The position numbers and the translations under genes are program-made. Below, piece by piece: positions 36,296 through 45,130 of a stretch of 64,000 bases of DNA. The stretch covers positions 1 to 64,000 of the forward strand of contig CAZUXY010000018.1 in assembly GCA_964624235.1 (NCBI GenBank). The letters run 5' to 3'. Source of the stretch: CAZUXY01 sp964624235 (lineage in GTDB: Bacteria; Spirochaetota; UBA4802; UBA5368). The stretch's first letter is position 1; every line of letters begins with the position of its first letter. Below the pieces are notes generated by a model. It worked only from the letters and a program-made list of their open reading frames with translations, was not told the origin of the DNA and did not search any database.

Positions 36296-37443
36296 GCCGT
36301 GTCCTCCAGACCGTAAAATTTGCGTACCGCGGCATTGACGATGTTCCCGCCGTGGGTTATTACGCAGCCTTTCAGTATTTCATCGGCGGGGTCCATGCGA
36401 AACGCTTTACTCTCCGCGTCCCGGAAGTGCAGTACGAAATTTGTCATGTTGGTCGAATATACCTGGCTGGCGTGCACCGGCACCCTCCCCGGCAGGTTGC
36501 CGTATCCCAGGATGAGAACCCCCCTGTCGGTAAGTACCTCTTCGTCCAGCCTGGATCCCTCCACGTTTCCGCCGCTTTCAACCGCCATGTCCACCACCAC
36601 GCTGCCGGGACGCATCCCTTCAAGCATGTCCGCGGTCACGATGCGCGGCGCCCTTTGCCCGAAGACCTGGGCCGTGGTGATGATGACATCCGATGCCGCG
36701 ATCACCTTCGCCATACCCTGCCGTTGCCTTTCGATCTGGTCCCCGGTAAGGGCCTTCGCGTATCCGTCCCGTGTCTGGCCGGTCTCTCCGATGTCTATCT
36801 TAACGAAGCGCGCACCCAGGGATTTTACCTGTTCCTCTACCACGGGACGGGTGTCGAAGGCCTCCACCCTGGCGCCGAGACGGTTCGCCGTTGCTATGGC
36901 CTGCAGGCCCGCGACCCCGGCGCCTATCACAAAGACCCGGGCGGGCTGTATGGTCCCCGCCGCGGTGGTGAGCATGGGAAATATCTTGTCCAGGCGGGAG
37001 GCGGCGAGCAGCACGGCTACATACCCTCCCAGGTTCGCCTGGGAGGAGAGCGCGTCCATCTTCTGGGCGATTGTGGTGCGGGGCATCATTTCCATGCTGA
37101 CGGCGGTTACCCCCCGGGCCGCCAGGGCCTCCACCAGCCCCCGCTCGTTGAAGGGGTCCAGATAGCCCGCGTGAACGGCGCCCTCCCGGAGGAGCCGTAC
37201 CTCCGCCAGCGGAGGCCTGCGGAGCCTCAATACCAGGTCCGCGCCTGAGAGCAGCCCCTCACGGTTTGAAATGACTTCGGCGCCGGCTTTTTCGTACTCA
37301 GCGTCAGGTATGCCCAGGGACTTTCCCAGTCCCGATTCAACCTGGAGTATTGCTCCGGCCGCGCTGATTTTTCCCGCCGAGGACGGGACCAGTGGGGTCC
37401 GCGTCTCGCCGGGATGTGTTTCCCGGGGAACCGCTATAATCAT
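36292..37443 (-). CDS. pntA1: NAD(P) transhydrogenase subunit alpha, NAD-binding part
   Basis: 383 residues related to alanine dehydrogenase. The N-terminus is IIAVPRETHPGETRTPLVPS. The NAD-binding Rossmann motif is VFVIGAGVAGLQAIATANRLGA (about 170-191), and the RQD-loop-like region is near ALSSQANLGGYVAVL. It ends in LPGRVPVHASQVYSTNMTNF, as in other PntA1 proteins. It is first of three overlapping genes and lies 129 bp after the symporter gene. Confidence 0.93.
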   Translation of the reverse strand: MIIAVPRETHPGETRTPLVPSSAGKISAAGAILQVESGLGKSLGIPDAEYEKAGAEVISNREGLLSGADLVLRLRRPPLAEVRLLREGAVHAGYLDPFNERGLVEALAARGVTAVSMEMMPRTTIAQKMDALSSQANLGGYVAVLLAASRLDKIFPMLTTAAGTIQPARVFVIGAGVAGLQAIATANRLGARVEAFDTRPVVEEQVKSLGARFVKIDIGETGQTRDGYAKALTGDQIERQRQGMAKVIAASDVIITTAQVFGQRAPRIVTADMLEGMRPGSVVVDMAVESGGNVEGSRLDEEVLTDRGVLILGYGNLPGRVPVHASQVYSTNMTNFVLHFRDAESKAFRMDPADEILKGCVITHGGNIVNAAVRKFYGLEDTA

Positions 37444-37572
37444 GCCGCACCATCCGAACCTGATATTTCAATGTACTATAAAAAACGAAACAATCAAGGA
37501 TTTTTGAGGTGCGGTAACGGGAGGACAAAATGCCTGTATTGAACGGGAGACCCTGAATACAACCGGTCCTGC

Positions 37573-38934
37573 CTAACGAATGAGCCGGTATACTCCGAAA
37601 TAGACGATGATGAGGAACAGTATCACCGGAGAAATGAACTTGATGGTGACCGCCCATACTTCCTGGAACCACCGCGCGCGGGTGTCGGTGTCCAGTTCAT
37701 GCATGGTTTTTCTGAGACCGTATTTCCAGCCCAGACAGACGGCGATGAGAAATCCTCCAACAGGCAGCATGTAGATGGAAGTGAGTTTATCCATGAAATC
37801 GAAGAAGGTATTTCCCATGAAAACCTTTGTCCCGCTCATCACGTTGAATGAAAGCGCTGAAGGAACGCCGAGAACAAAGATCATAAAACCGCAAAAGATC
37901 ACCGCGTTACGCCGCAACCACCCGCGTTCGTCGGTCATGTAGGCCACGGTGACCTCGAGCAGGGATACGGCGGATGTCATGGCGGCTATGAAGAGCAGAA
38001 TGAAAAAGAGGGTGGCGAATACGCTGCCGAAAGCCATTTTGGAAAATACCACCGGCAGGATGTTGAAGGTAAGCCCCGGGCCCTTGTCGGGCATCATGCC
38101 GACGGCGAACACCGCCGGAAATACCGCCAGGCCCGAAAGGAAAGCCGCCATGGTGTCAAGCAGTCCGATCTGGAGGGACGACTTCAGCACCCGTTCGTTC
38201 CGTGAGAGGTAGCTCCCGTAGGTGATCATGGCCCCCATGCCGAGACTAAGGCTGAAGAAGCATTGACCCAGCGCCTCGATCACGACCTTGACGTTGATCT
38301 TGGAAAAATCGGGCTTAAGGTAAAAAACGAGGCCCTGGTAAGAGCCTTCCATGGTGTTGGCTTTTATAATGAGCACCACAAGGATGACAAAAAGGATCGG
38401 CAGCAGTATCTTGTTCCAGCGCTCGATCCCCTTGATCACGCCGCCGATGACGATGGACACCGTGAGGGCCATGAACAGCAGATGACACCCCACCATTGCC
38501 GGGGGACTCTGTATGAATTCATTAAAAGCCGACTCCGCCGCGGCGACGTCGGTAATGGCGGAAACGGCCCCCGATAGTCCTTTTGCGATGTATCCCAGGG
38601 TCCAGCCGCCGACGACGCTGTAATAGGAGAGTATGAAAAAACCTGTCAGCACTCCCAGGTATCCCACGCCGGTCCATTTTCCGCCGCCGATAATGCGTAA
38701 GGCGCCCACCGGGTTTTTCCCGGTATGTCGGCCGATGGTAATCTCGGCGATCATTATGGGCAAACCCAGAACGATGATGCAGATCAGGTAAAGGATCACG
38801 AAGGCGCCCCCGCCGTTTTCCCCCGCCAGGTAGGGAAACTTCCAGATATTACCCAGACCGATGGCGGAACCCGCGGCCGCCAGGATGAATCCCAGCCGTG
38901 AGCTCCAGTTTTCGCGTCTAACCTGTTCCGTCAT
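37573..38934 (-). CDS. Neurotransmitter:sodium symporter (NSS/SNF) family
   Basis: 453 residues with about eleven to twelve membrane segments. The N-terminal signature GSAIGLGNIWKFPYLAGENGGGAFVILY is diagnostic of the LeuT/NSS fold and contains the unwound TM1 binding region. Bacterial members import amino acids or related solutes with Na+, which fits the Na+-pumping NQR encoded elsewhere in the window. The substrate is not predictable. It precedes pntA1 on the same strand. Confidence 0.92.
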   Translation of the reverse strand: MTEQVRRENWSSRLGFILAAAGSAIGLGNIWKFPYLAGENGGGAFVILYLICIIVLGLPIMIAEITIGRHTGKNPVGALRIIGGGKWTGVGYLGVLTGFFILSYYSVVGGWTLGYIAKGLSGAVSAITDVAAAESAFNEFIQSPPAMVGCHLLFMALTVSIVIGGVIKGIERWNKILLPILFVILVVLIIKANTMEGSYQGLVFYLKPDFSKINVKVVIEALGQCFFSLSLGMGAMITYGSYLSRNERVLKSSLQIGLLDTMAAFLSGLAVFPAVFAVGMMPDKGPGLTFNILPVVFSKMAFGSVFATLFFILLFIAAMTSAVSLLEVTVAYMTDERGWLRRNAVIFCGFMIFVLGVPSALSFNVMSGTKVFMGNTFFDFMDKLTSIYMLPVGGFLIAVCLGWKYGLRKTMHELDTDTRARWFQEVWAVTIKFISPVILFLIIVYFGVYRLIR

Positions 38935-39401
38935 GAACGCAGCCTTTAAAAGGGATGGGTAGGGTGTATCAAAGACCCTCTATAATGCAATAATTATTTG
39001 TTATGAAACATAAACCGGTGCCGATACCCCGGGAAGCGGCGGTGAAGAAAGATAAAACGGCCCTTCTATAAAATAACTTGACGTAAGCACCGTGCCTTGA
39101 AAAGATACGCATTGAATGAACGGTGTTTAAATCAATTCACCTCCCCTCCAAAGGTAAGGAGCACACCGGCATTGCGGCGTCTCTACCGCCGCCTGTTCAG
39201 TTTCCGAGGTATACGTTCCGTGGTCACAGCGATGGTGATGTGCTTCTTAAACCGGTACGTTTGCGGTATACCGGTTTTTCTCCGAAAAAACCACCCATCC
39301 GTTAAGGACATAGAAATTATCGGAGCGGCCGGTGAAAAAAATTGTCGTTTACCGCTTCGCAGCGCTATGCTGATATACAGACTCTCTTTAAGGACCCTTC
39401 C
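38935..39401. other. 467 bp divergent intergenic region
   Basis: Separates the symporter from the DedA-like gene. AT-rich near 38980-39010. A 102-codon open frame at 39097-39405 runs through it into the next gene but shows no recognisable features. No clear regulatory element identified. Confidence 0.4.
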
Positions 39402-40076
39402 ATGATAGAACTTCAGACCCTCGTCGATTTTTTGCAAATGTACGGTTATTTCGCCGTTTTCGGGATGTTGCTGCTCTGCGGATTCGGACTTCCGGTACCA
39501 GAGGATATTTCGCTGGTTGCCGGAGGGGTCATCTCGGGTCTGGGATACGCCAACGTGCATCTGATGTTCGGCATTTCCATGGCCGGGGTGCTTATCGGCG
39601 ATTCTGTAATGTTCAGCCTGGGCAGGTTTTTCGGACAGAAGGTGCTTACAAGCAGATGGGGCAACAAGATCATCGCCCATAACCATTATCCCGCGATTCA
39701 CCGCTGGTTTACCAGATACGGGAAGGGTGTGGTCTTCGCTGCCCGGTTCATGCCCGGACTCAGGAGCCCTATCTTTTTCACGGCCGGTGTAACCCGCTTT
39801 GTTTCGTATACGAATTTTATACTTATCGACGGCCTGGCGGCCCTGATAAGTGTGCCGGTCTGGGTGTACCTGGGATATTTCGGCGCCTACAACCGGGAGT
39901 GGCTGATGAAATGGATTACCCGCAGCCAGTGGGGGATCATCGGTGCGGTCGTTCTGGTAATCATCGTGCTGGTGGCCATAACCATGATCAAACATCGGAT
40001 ATTCCGCTTTAACGGCAACGGTAATAACGACAGGGTGGCCGTTAAACAGGTCACCGATCCCGGCACTGAAGGGTAA
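39402..40076 (+). CDS. DedA/SNARE-associated family membrane protein
   Basis: 224 residues from the ATG at 39402, preceded by TTTAAGGA; a longer TTG-started frame from 39342 is less likely. The DedA landmarks are present: FGLPVPEDISLVAGGVISG with the conserved E, GDSVMFSLGRFFG, and the reentrant-loop segment KGVVFAARFMPGLRSPIFFTAG with the essential arginines. DedA proteins are inner-membrane transporters, several now linked to polyprenyl-phosphate or phospholipid flipping. A terminator follows at 40124-40152. Confidence 0.9.
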   Translation: MIELQTLVDFLQMYGYFAVFGMLLLCGFGLPVPEDISLVAGGVISGLGYANVHLMFGISMAGVLIGDSVMFSLGRFFGQKVLTSRWGNKIIAHNHYPAIHRWFTRYGKGVVFAARFMPGLRSPIFFTAGVTRFVSYTNFILIDGLAALISVPVWVYLGYFGAYNREWLMKWITRSQWGIIGAVVLVIIVLVAITMIKHRIFRFNGNGNNDRVAVKQVTDPGTEG

Positions 40077-40123
40077 GTCCCTGCCGAGCGCGTTCCCACC
40101 CTGATCCACACGGCAAACCTGAT

Positions 40124-40152
40124 ACCGGTCACCCGCACAGGGGACCGGTTTT
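40124..40152 (+). terminator. Rho-independent terminator after DedA gene
   Basis: ACCGGTC (40124-40130) pairs with GACCGGT (40143-40149). A CCC/GGG extension lies inside the stem and a short T-run begins at 40149. It is 48 bp beyond the stop codon. Confidence 0.6.
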
Positions 40153-40346
40153 GCAGCAACTTTCCTGAAGCCCGTAAGATTACTCACCTCAAAGATACAC
40201 AATACGGCAAGCCCGTACCAGGGGGGCCGGTTATGGTGCAAATGGAATTTACTTGATAAAAAAAGTTTGCGTTGGCACGAATGTGGTGCATATTTGTTCA
40301 ACTAGTGACGGGTTTTGAAGGAACATAAACAGTAACTGCGCAATCT

Positions 40347-41438
40347 ATGGGGCCGACGGGATCGATAAAATTGAAAAGGTGGAAAGGAACGATTGCTTTT
40401 GTCGCGGCAGCTGTACTGGTCGGCGCGACGGTCACGGCGCTGTGGGCGGCGGTATCCTCTATTGATGACTACCAGCCTTATTACGCGCTCTGTCCCCAGT
40501 CTGACGGCGGCATAAAGGTGGCGATCAGAAAGTTCAGGCTTAACGGTGAGACACGGTTGCTGACGGTCAATCCCTATAACCTGCACACCGGTGTGGTAAA
40601 GCCCGGTGTGTTCCAGTGCAGGGAGGTGCCGCTGGCTTTTATACGACAGCACCTGTCCGGTACCACGTATGCCGCGGCGATCATGGATACGGAAAAAAAC
40701 TCCAGGGCGCTGCAGAACGCGGGCTTTCGGCGGTTCACGACCGACCAGCGGGGGATAAACCTTACCGTCGACCTCTGTCCCTCTAAAGCACCCCTCGACC
40801 GTTTCCTGTTCAGTGCGATAATAAAAGAGTTCAGTCAGACCGTGAAACCGGTGCCGGTAGCACTTGCGTTGTCCGGTCTCTGGATGGAAAACCACGCGGC
40901 GGACCTGGAATGGCTCAGGTCGCTGGAGCGTGAAGGTAAAATTTCCATCCTCTGGATCAATCATTCGTACAATCACCGTGTGAAACGCAAAACGCCGCTG
41001 CGTAAGAACTTTCTCCTTTCCGTGGACACGGTGATCGATGAAGAGATTCTAAAGACCGAGAAGAAGATGCTGGAGTCGGGAATCATCCCGTCGGTATTTT
41101 TTCGCTTTCCGGGACTGGTATCTGATCCGTGTCTTTTTTATCAGGTAACCGCCTTCGGTCTTATCCCGGTGGGCAGCGATGCGTGGCTGGGGAAAAAACA
41201 ATGGCCCCGCGAGGGAAGTATCGTACTCGTCCACGCCAACGGTCATGAACCTGTAGGCTTGAAACGGTTCATGCACCTGCTGAACATAAACCGGAGAAAA
41301 ATTCGTGACGGCCGCTGGTCTCTCTACGATCTGAGGGAGAGCATGGTTGATTTCGAGAAGAGGAAAAATCCCGGTATGCGGCGAGGGCCGAGCCGAACCA
41401 CGGCTTTCGACATGGATGCCCTGAACGATAAAGGATAA
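40347..41438 (+). CDS. Polysaccharide-deacetylase-like (NodB fold) protein
   Basis: 363 residues with an N-terminal membrane segment (TIAFVAAAVLVGATVTALWAAV) acting as anchor or signal. From about residue 140 the five NodB motifs can be matched: motif 1 LTVDLCPS, motif 2 INHSYNHR (HSxxH), motif 3 FFRFPGL, motif 4 SDAWLG and motif 5 IVLVHANGHE. In motif 1 the first Asp is kept, but the second metal-binding Asp of TFDDG is replaced by Leu. The protein may be an inactive or altered CE4-type deacetylase. The next gene follows 39 bp downstream. Confidence 0.65.
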   Translation: MGPTGSIKLKRWKGTIAFVAAAVLVGATVTALWAAVSSIDDYQPYYALCPQSDGGIKVAIRKFRLNGETRLLTVNPYNLHTGVVKPGVFQCREVPLAFIRQHLSGTTYAAAIMDTEKNSRALQNAGFRRFTTDQRGINLTVDLCPSKAPLDRFLFSAIIKEFSQTVKPVPVALALSGLWMENHAADLEWLRSLEREGKISILWINHSYNHRVKRKTPLRKNFLLSVDTVIDEEILKTEKKMLESGIIPSVFFRFPGLVSDPCLFYQVTAFGLIPVGSDAWLGKKQWPREGSIVLVHANGHEPVGLKRFMHLLNINRRKIRDGRWSLYDLRESMVDFEKRKNPGMRRGPSRTTAFDMDALNDKG

Positions 41439-41477
41439 GACTTTTACCGAACCGATTCTATCGCAGGAGGGGAAATC

Positions 41478-42203
41478 ATGATACACAATCCTGCCGCACG
41501 GTTTCTTTTCTTACTCGCCGCAATTATTCCGATCGGGGTACCGGTAATGGTCAATACGGGTTATGCCCAGGCCCGTAAAACGATCGTACAGTATTACCGG
41601 GAGATGCCCGTATCCCTGGCGGGTGGATTCAAATACCGGCTTGAAAACAGGAAGGGCGAATGGATCAGCCAGTCATCCGCGGAGTATGAAATCAAACCGC
41701 TGGTGGATATTAAAAACGGGTACCTCTCCATTGTGGATCACGGCACAGGGGGCGGCACCATCACCCACGAGGTGGTGCTGTTTCTCACGAATGACGGCAG
41801 AACGGTGATCGGAATGAACCTGATAGAAATGGACGGGGTAAGTATCAGCTCCAACCTGAAATTCTACCGTGTTACCGGCACTCACTGGAAAGAAGTTACC
41901 TCCGAAGTGCTGCCGCCCCTGAATATCCGAAACTTCATCGACAGCGGCTACAGCACCGGTGACCTTGACCTGCTGAAAGACCGCCTCGGGCTTATCTCCA
42001 TCTTTTACGCGCTGCCCCGGTACGGGACCACGGCCTGGGCGGAACCGGTAATGCACAGGTTCCGCAATGTAATCAATAACACGGCCGGTCTGGACGGAAC
42101 CATTAGGGCGGCGGGAGAACGTCTGCTGAAAGCCGCCAACGACAGGAAGATACCCCTCACCTGGGACATGAAAAAAGGAGTACTGCTGCCGCCGGGTAAA
42201 TGA
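41478..42203 (+). CDS. Secreted protein, unknown
   Basis: 241 residues with a signal peptide ending near NTGYAQA and a strong GCAGGAGGGG site before the ATG. The mature part has beta-rich segments (LVDIKNGYLSIVDHGTGG, EVVLFLTNDGRTVIGMNLIE) followed by helical segments. No family recognised. Its position just after the deacetylase-like gene suggests a shared transcript and a periplasmic location. Confidence 0.65.
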   Translation: MIHNPAARFLFLLAAIIPIGVPVMVNTGYAQARKTIVQYYREMPVSLAGGFKYRLENRKGEWISQSSAEYEIKPLVDIKNGYLSIVDHGTGGGTITHEVVLFLTNDGRTVIGMNLIEMDGVSISSNLKFYRVTGTHWKEVTSEVLPPLNIRNFIDSGYSTGDLDLLKDRLGLISIFYALPRYGTTAWAEPVMHRFRNVINNTAGLDGTIRAAGERLLKAANDRKIPLTWDMKKGVLLPPGK

Positions 42204-42456
42204 CCGCGACTCCGATATGTGTACCGGCCTGCTTCATGCGCCCGGCAGTACGGGGCAGAGATGGTTTCCGCGACGCGTGAATCACGAACACCCGCTGCGG
42301 TAAATCGCTCCCCGGTAGGGGCCGGGAGTATGATTTTCAAAAATGTGTTGCTATTTTCAACCCCCTTCCTTTTCTCATCATCTTATCGTTGAACCGTGAA
42401 ATAATTACAATGATTCATTAGGGCTGAACCGTGGATTTGAGCGCAGAGGATTGAAC

Positions 42457-43041
42457 ATGACCGATAAACCTATCAACCCGGTTTCACCGGAAACCTATAT
42501 AGCCACAGGATGTCGAACCTGCACCGAAAACAGCGAAAACTGCTGTGTCGGCAGCTATGTACCCCTGACCATCAGGGATATCATGGCGATTGAAGAACTG
42601 GGCTATGATCTGGAATATGTACTGCAGGTCAGTGAATATTTTCCCGAGTACATGCGTGGGGATGAAGAGTGGTGGCGCGACAGCACCATCGCCATAGACG
42701 GGCGGCTGTACCGGATGACCACCCGCAAGGATGTACGGGGGAAATGCGTCTTTTTAAAGGAGGGGGAGGGGTGTCTGCTGGGTACACGCCGTCCCGCCGT
42801 GTGCAAAATATACCCTTTCTGGGTGGACAATCGGAACGTGATCGTTTTCGAGTCCGGTGAGGAAGATTGCTGCCCGATAGCTGCCGGGGCCCACACGGTG
42901 GAAGAGGGGATACGTATGATCGATGAGAGCCCGGGCAGCATTAGGGAATACTATTACACTATCAAACAGGACTGCCTGGAACAAGTCGAACGCCACCGTG
43001 AGCTGGTAGAACGGTTTCTCAGCCGGCAGGCTGTGCTGTAA
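42457..43041 (+). CDS. YkgJ-family cysteine-cluster protein
   Basis: 194 residues from the ATG at 42457 (AGAGGA upstream). Cysteine signature of the YkgJ/Fe-S-oxidoreductase-like family: GCRTCTENSENCC near the N-terminus, GKCVFLKEGEGCLLGTRRPAVC in the middle, and KIYPFWV just after. An additional EEDCC pair follows. The family binds zinc or a metal cluster and has no settled function. Monocistronic; convergent with tupA. Confidence 0.85.
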   Translation: MTDKPINPVSPETYIATGCRTCTENSENCCVGSYVPLTIRDIMAIEELGYDLEYVLQVSEYFPEYMRGDEEWWRDSTIAIDGRLYRMTTRKDVRGKCVFLKEGEGCLLGTRRPAVCKIYPFWVDNRNVIVFESGEEDCCPIAAGAHTVEEGIRMIDESPGSIREYYYTIKQDCLEQVERHRELVERFLSRQAVL

Positions 43042-43090
43042 TGCACTCACGATACTCCTGGATAACCCGCCGCGTATAATAAAAAAGAAA

Positions 43091-43113
43091 AGGACAGGGG
43101 GTTGCCCTGTCCT
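43091..43113 (-). terminator. Rho-independent terminator of tupA
   Basis: Perfect 9 bp stem AGGACAGGG / CCCTGTCCT with a 5-base loop. On the minus strand it is followed by TTTTCTTTTTTATT. It lies 38 bp past the tupA stop codon. Confidence 0.85.
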
Positions 43114-43151
43114 CCGGAAGAAGTTCTCACGGGCACTGGGGCCCGTAGAAG

Positions 43152-44036
43152 TTATTCTTTAATATATTTTTTCGCGTACGCCGCGTCATTGTAAAGCGCT
43201 TCGCCGTGTTTGTCCTTACCGTAACCGCCGAAGATCTTCTGCCCCTGTTCGGAAGCCAGGAACGCGATGAACTTATCAGCCAGGTCCTGGCCCGGGGTCG
43301 CGCCTTTGGGCTGCCCCAGTGCATGGTAGGTGTTGACGATAAAGGGATCACCCTTATAGAGCACCTTCAGGTTTTTCATTTCCTTCTTTGCGGCCACCCA
43401 GGTGCTGCTGTCGGTCATAAAGTAACCTTTTTCGGCGTCAGCCTTTTTGAGTGTGGCCATCATGAATTCCTTGGTCACTATATACCACGCACCCGCGGGG
43501 GTGATATTCGCTTTTTTCCAAATGGCCATTTCCTTTTTATGAGTGCCCGAATTGTCGCCGCGGGAGTAGAATCTGGCCTTGGCTTTGGCGATCTTACCGT
43601 ATGCCTCGGCGGCGTTTTTAGATCCCGCTATCTTCGCCGGATCATTGGCGGGACCCACGATATAGAATTCATTGGAACCGATAAGGGTTCGTTTAACGGC
43701 CCATCCTTCATCGACGGCCTGTTTTTCAGCCTTTGGCGCATGGACCATTATCATGTCGACCTTTTTTTCTTTAAGGAGCTTCAGGGATTCGCCGGAACCC
43801 GCTTTGACCCAGCACAGAGTGCACGGGCTGGCGGCGTTGAACGCCTCGGCGAGTACTTTCACCAGGCCCAGTTCGCCCGGGCTCCCCGTTGCCAGCACCA
43901 GTTTCTCTTTGGCGGTCCCGTAGCTTTCTTTGCACTGCACCGGAGCGGTTTTCGGGGCACAGCCGACTGTAAGTATGAAGAGTAAAAGTGGTATAAAAAC
44001 CGGAATTCTTTTCACAGACATCATGACGCGATTCAT
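43152..44036 (-). CDS. tupA: Tungstate ABC transporter substrate-binding protein
   Basis: 294 residues. Lipobox TVGC. The TupA/PstS-like-2 pattern is clear: LVLATGSPGELGLVKVLAEAF, then KAGSGESLKLLKEKKVDMIMVHAPKAE, then SNEFYIVGPANDPAKI, then ARFYSRGDNSGTHKKEMAIW and AWYIVTKEFMMATLKKA. Such proteins bind tungstate (or molybdate) for uptake and use in oxidoreductase cofactors. GGAGGAAC precedes the ATG at 44036. No permease or ATPase gene (tupB, tupC) is adjacent. It has its own promoter and terminator. Confidence 0.85.
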   Translation of the reverse strand: MNRVMMSVKRIPVFIPLLLFILTVGCAPKTAPVQCKESYGTAKEKLVLATGSPGELGLVKVLAEAFNAASPCTLCWVKAGSGESLKLLKEKKVDMIMVHAPKAEKQAVDEGWAVKRTLIGSNEFYIVGPANDPAKIAGSKNAAEAYGKIAKAKARFYSRGDNSGTHKKEMAIWKKANITPAGAWYIVTKEFMMATLKKADAEKGYFMTDSSTWVAAKKEMKNLKVLYKGDPFIVNTYHALGQPKGATPGQDLADKFIAFLASEQGQKIFGGYGKDKHGEALYNDAAYAKKYIKE

Positions 44037-44071
44037 GATCTGTTCCTCCAGGTAGTTGAGATTTGTCCCTG

Positions 44072-44100
44072 AGTAAAAAACAGTACGCAGATGCTGTCAA
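44072..44100 (-). promoter_or_regulatory. Sigma-70 promoter of tupA
   Basis: On the minus strand a perfect -35 TTGACA (44100-44095), a 17 bp spacer and -10 TTTACT (44077-44072). Transcription would start about 30 bp before the coding start. Confidence 0.6.
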
Positions 44101-44288
44101 ATGAAAAAAACCTACAAAAAATTACAATATATCATTAAAGCATCCTGATAATCGATATATTGCGTCGCCCGGGCGCATTGGGGATAAAATACCTTTAATT
44201 TTTCATCAGAAGTGATATATTGACAGTAGCCGCAGGCTTTTTGAAACACAACGCTCCGTTTATTCATATTACCTGTTCGAGGCCGGTC

Positions 44289-45098
44289 ATGATAGACCTT
44301 TCCAGCATTGATTATACACGGCTCGATTCGCCCGCTATTCTTAAAAAGATCTTTTTCCCCAGAAAGGAAAGCGAGGGGCTCGTCATCAGCGACCATGCAA
44401 GGGTGTTCACCATCCCGGTGGGGGATGAGATCATGGTAGGGGCCCGTTTGTATCCGGCCGATACTTCGGCGCCGACACTCCTTTTTTTTCACGGAAACGG
44501 TGAGATCGTCGCCGATTATGATTTTCTCGGCATGGCGGTCAGCAGGGAGGGGCTCAATTTTCTACCCGTTGACTACCGTGGTTACGGCATATCCGGCGGG
44601 GTTCCGACGGTCACGGGTATGCTGAGGGACGCGCATGTCATACTGGATTATGTGCGAAAGTATCTCGCGGCCGGTGAGTATACCGGGCCGCTGGTGGTTA
44701 TGGGAAGGTCGCTGGGCAGTGCTTCAGCCATCGAACTGGCGGGAGCGTACCCCGACGCGTTCGGCGGCCTCATTATAGAAAGCGGTATCGCCTATGCGCT
44801 TCCCCTGTTCAGGATCCTGGGTATAAACACATACCGTTCTGCGCTCACGGAACAGCTCGCGTTCAATAATGTGGAAAAAATCGGGAGATTTAACGGGCCC
44901 GTCCTGATAATCCACGCAGAGAGGGATCAGATCGTCCCGCTCACCGATGGCATGGTGCTTTACGAGGCATGCCCTTCCAGGGACAAGATTTTCCTTGAGA
45001 TACAGGGGGCCAACCACAACACCATCCACCAGCAGTGCCTGGGGGACTACCTTGATACGGTTCAAAAATTCACCTCGATAATGAAGAAGAAGCACTGA
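44289..45098 (+). CDS. Alpha/beta hydrolase
   Basis: 269 residues from the ATG at 44289. Alpha/beta-hydrolase fold: TLLFFHGNGEIVADY (oxyanion region), FLPVDYRGYGISGG, nucleophile elbow MGRSLGSASAIEL with Ser in GRSLG, acid region ILIIHAERDQIVPL, and a late His in IQGANHNTIHQ. It resembles cytoplasmic YfhR/BEM46-type hydrolases with unknown substrate. The upstream open frame to 44220 has no additional features. Confidence 0.85.
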   Translation: MIDLSSIDYTRLDSPAILKKIFFPRKESEGLVISDHARVFTIPVGDEIMVGARLYPADTSAPTLLFFHGNGEIVADYDFLGMAVSREGLNFLPVDYRGYGISGGVPTVTGMLRDAHVILDYVRKYLAAGEYTGPLVVMGRSLGSASAIELAGAYPDAFGGLIIESGIAYALPLFRILGINTYRSALTEQLAFNNVEKIGRFNGPVLIIHAERDQIVPLTDGMVLYEACPSRDKIFLEIQGANHNTIHQQCLGDYLDTVQKFTSIMKKKH

Positions 45099-45130
45099 AC
45101 AGCCGCCGCGCCGACACCGCGGGGCGCATA

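Noticed and set aside
39097..39405. 102-codon open frame before the DedA-like gene
   Set aside because: No recognisable features and it overlaps the DedA start; kept out of the annotation.
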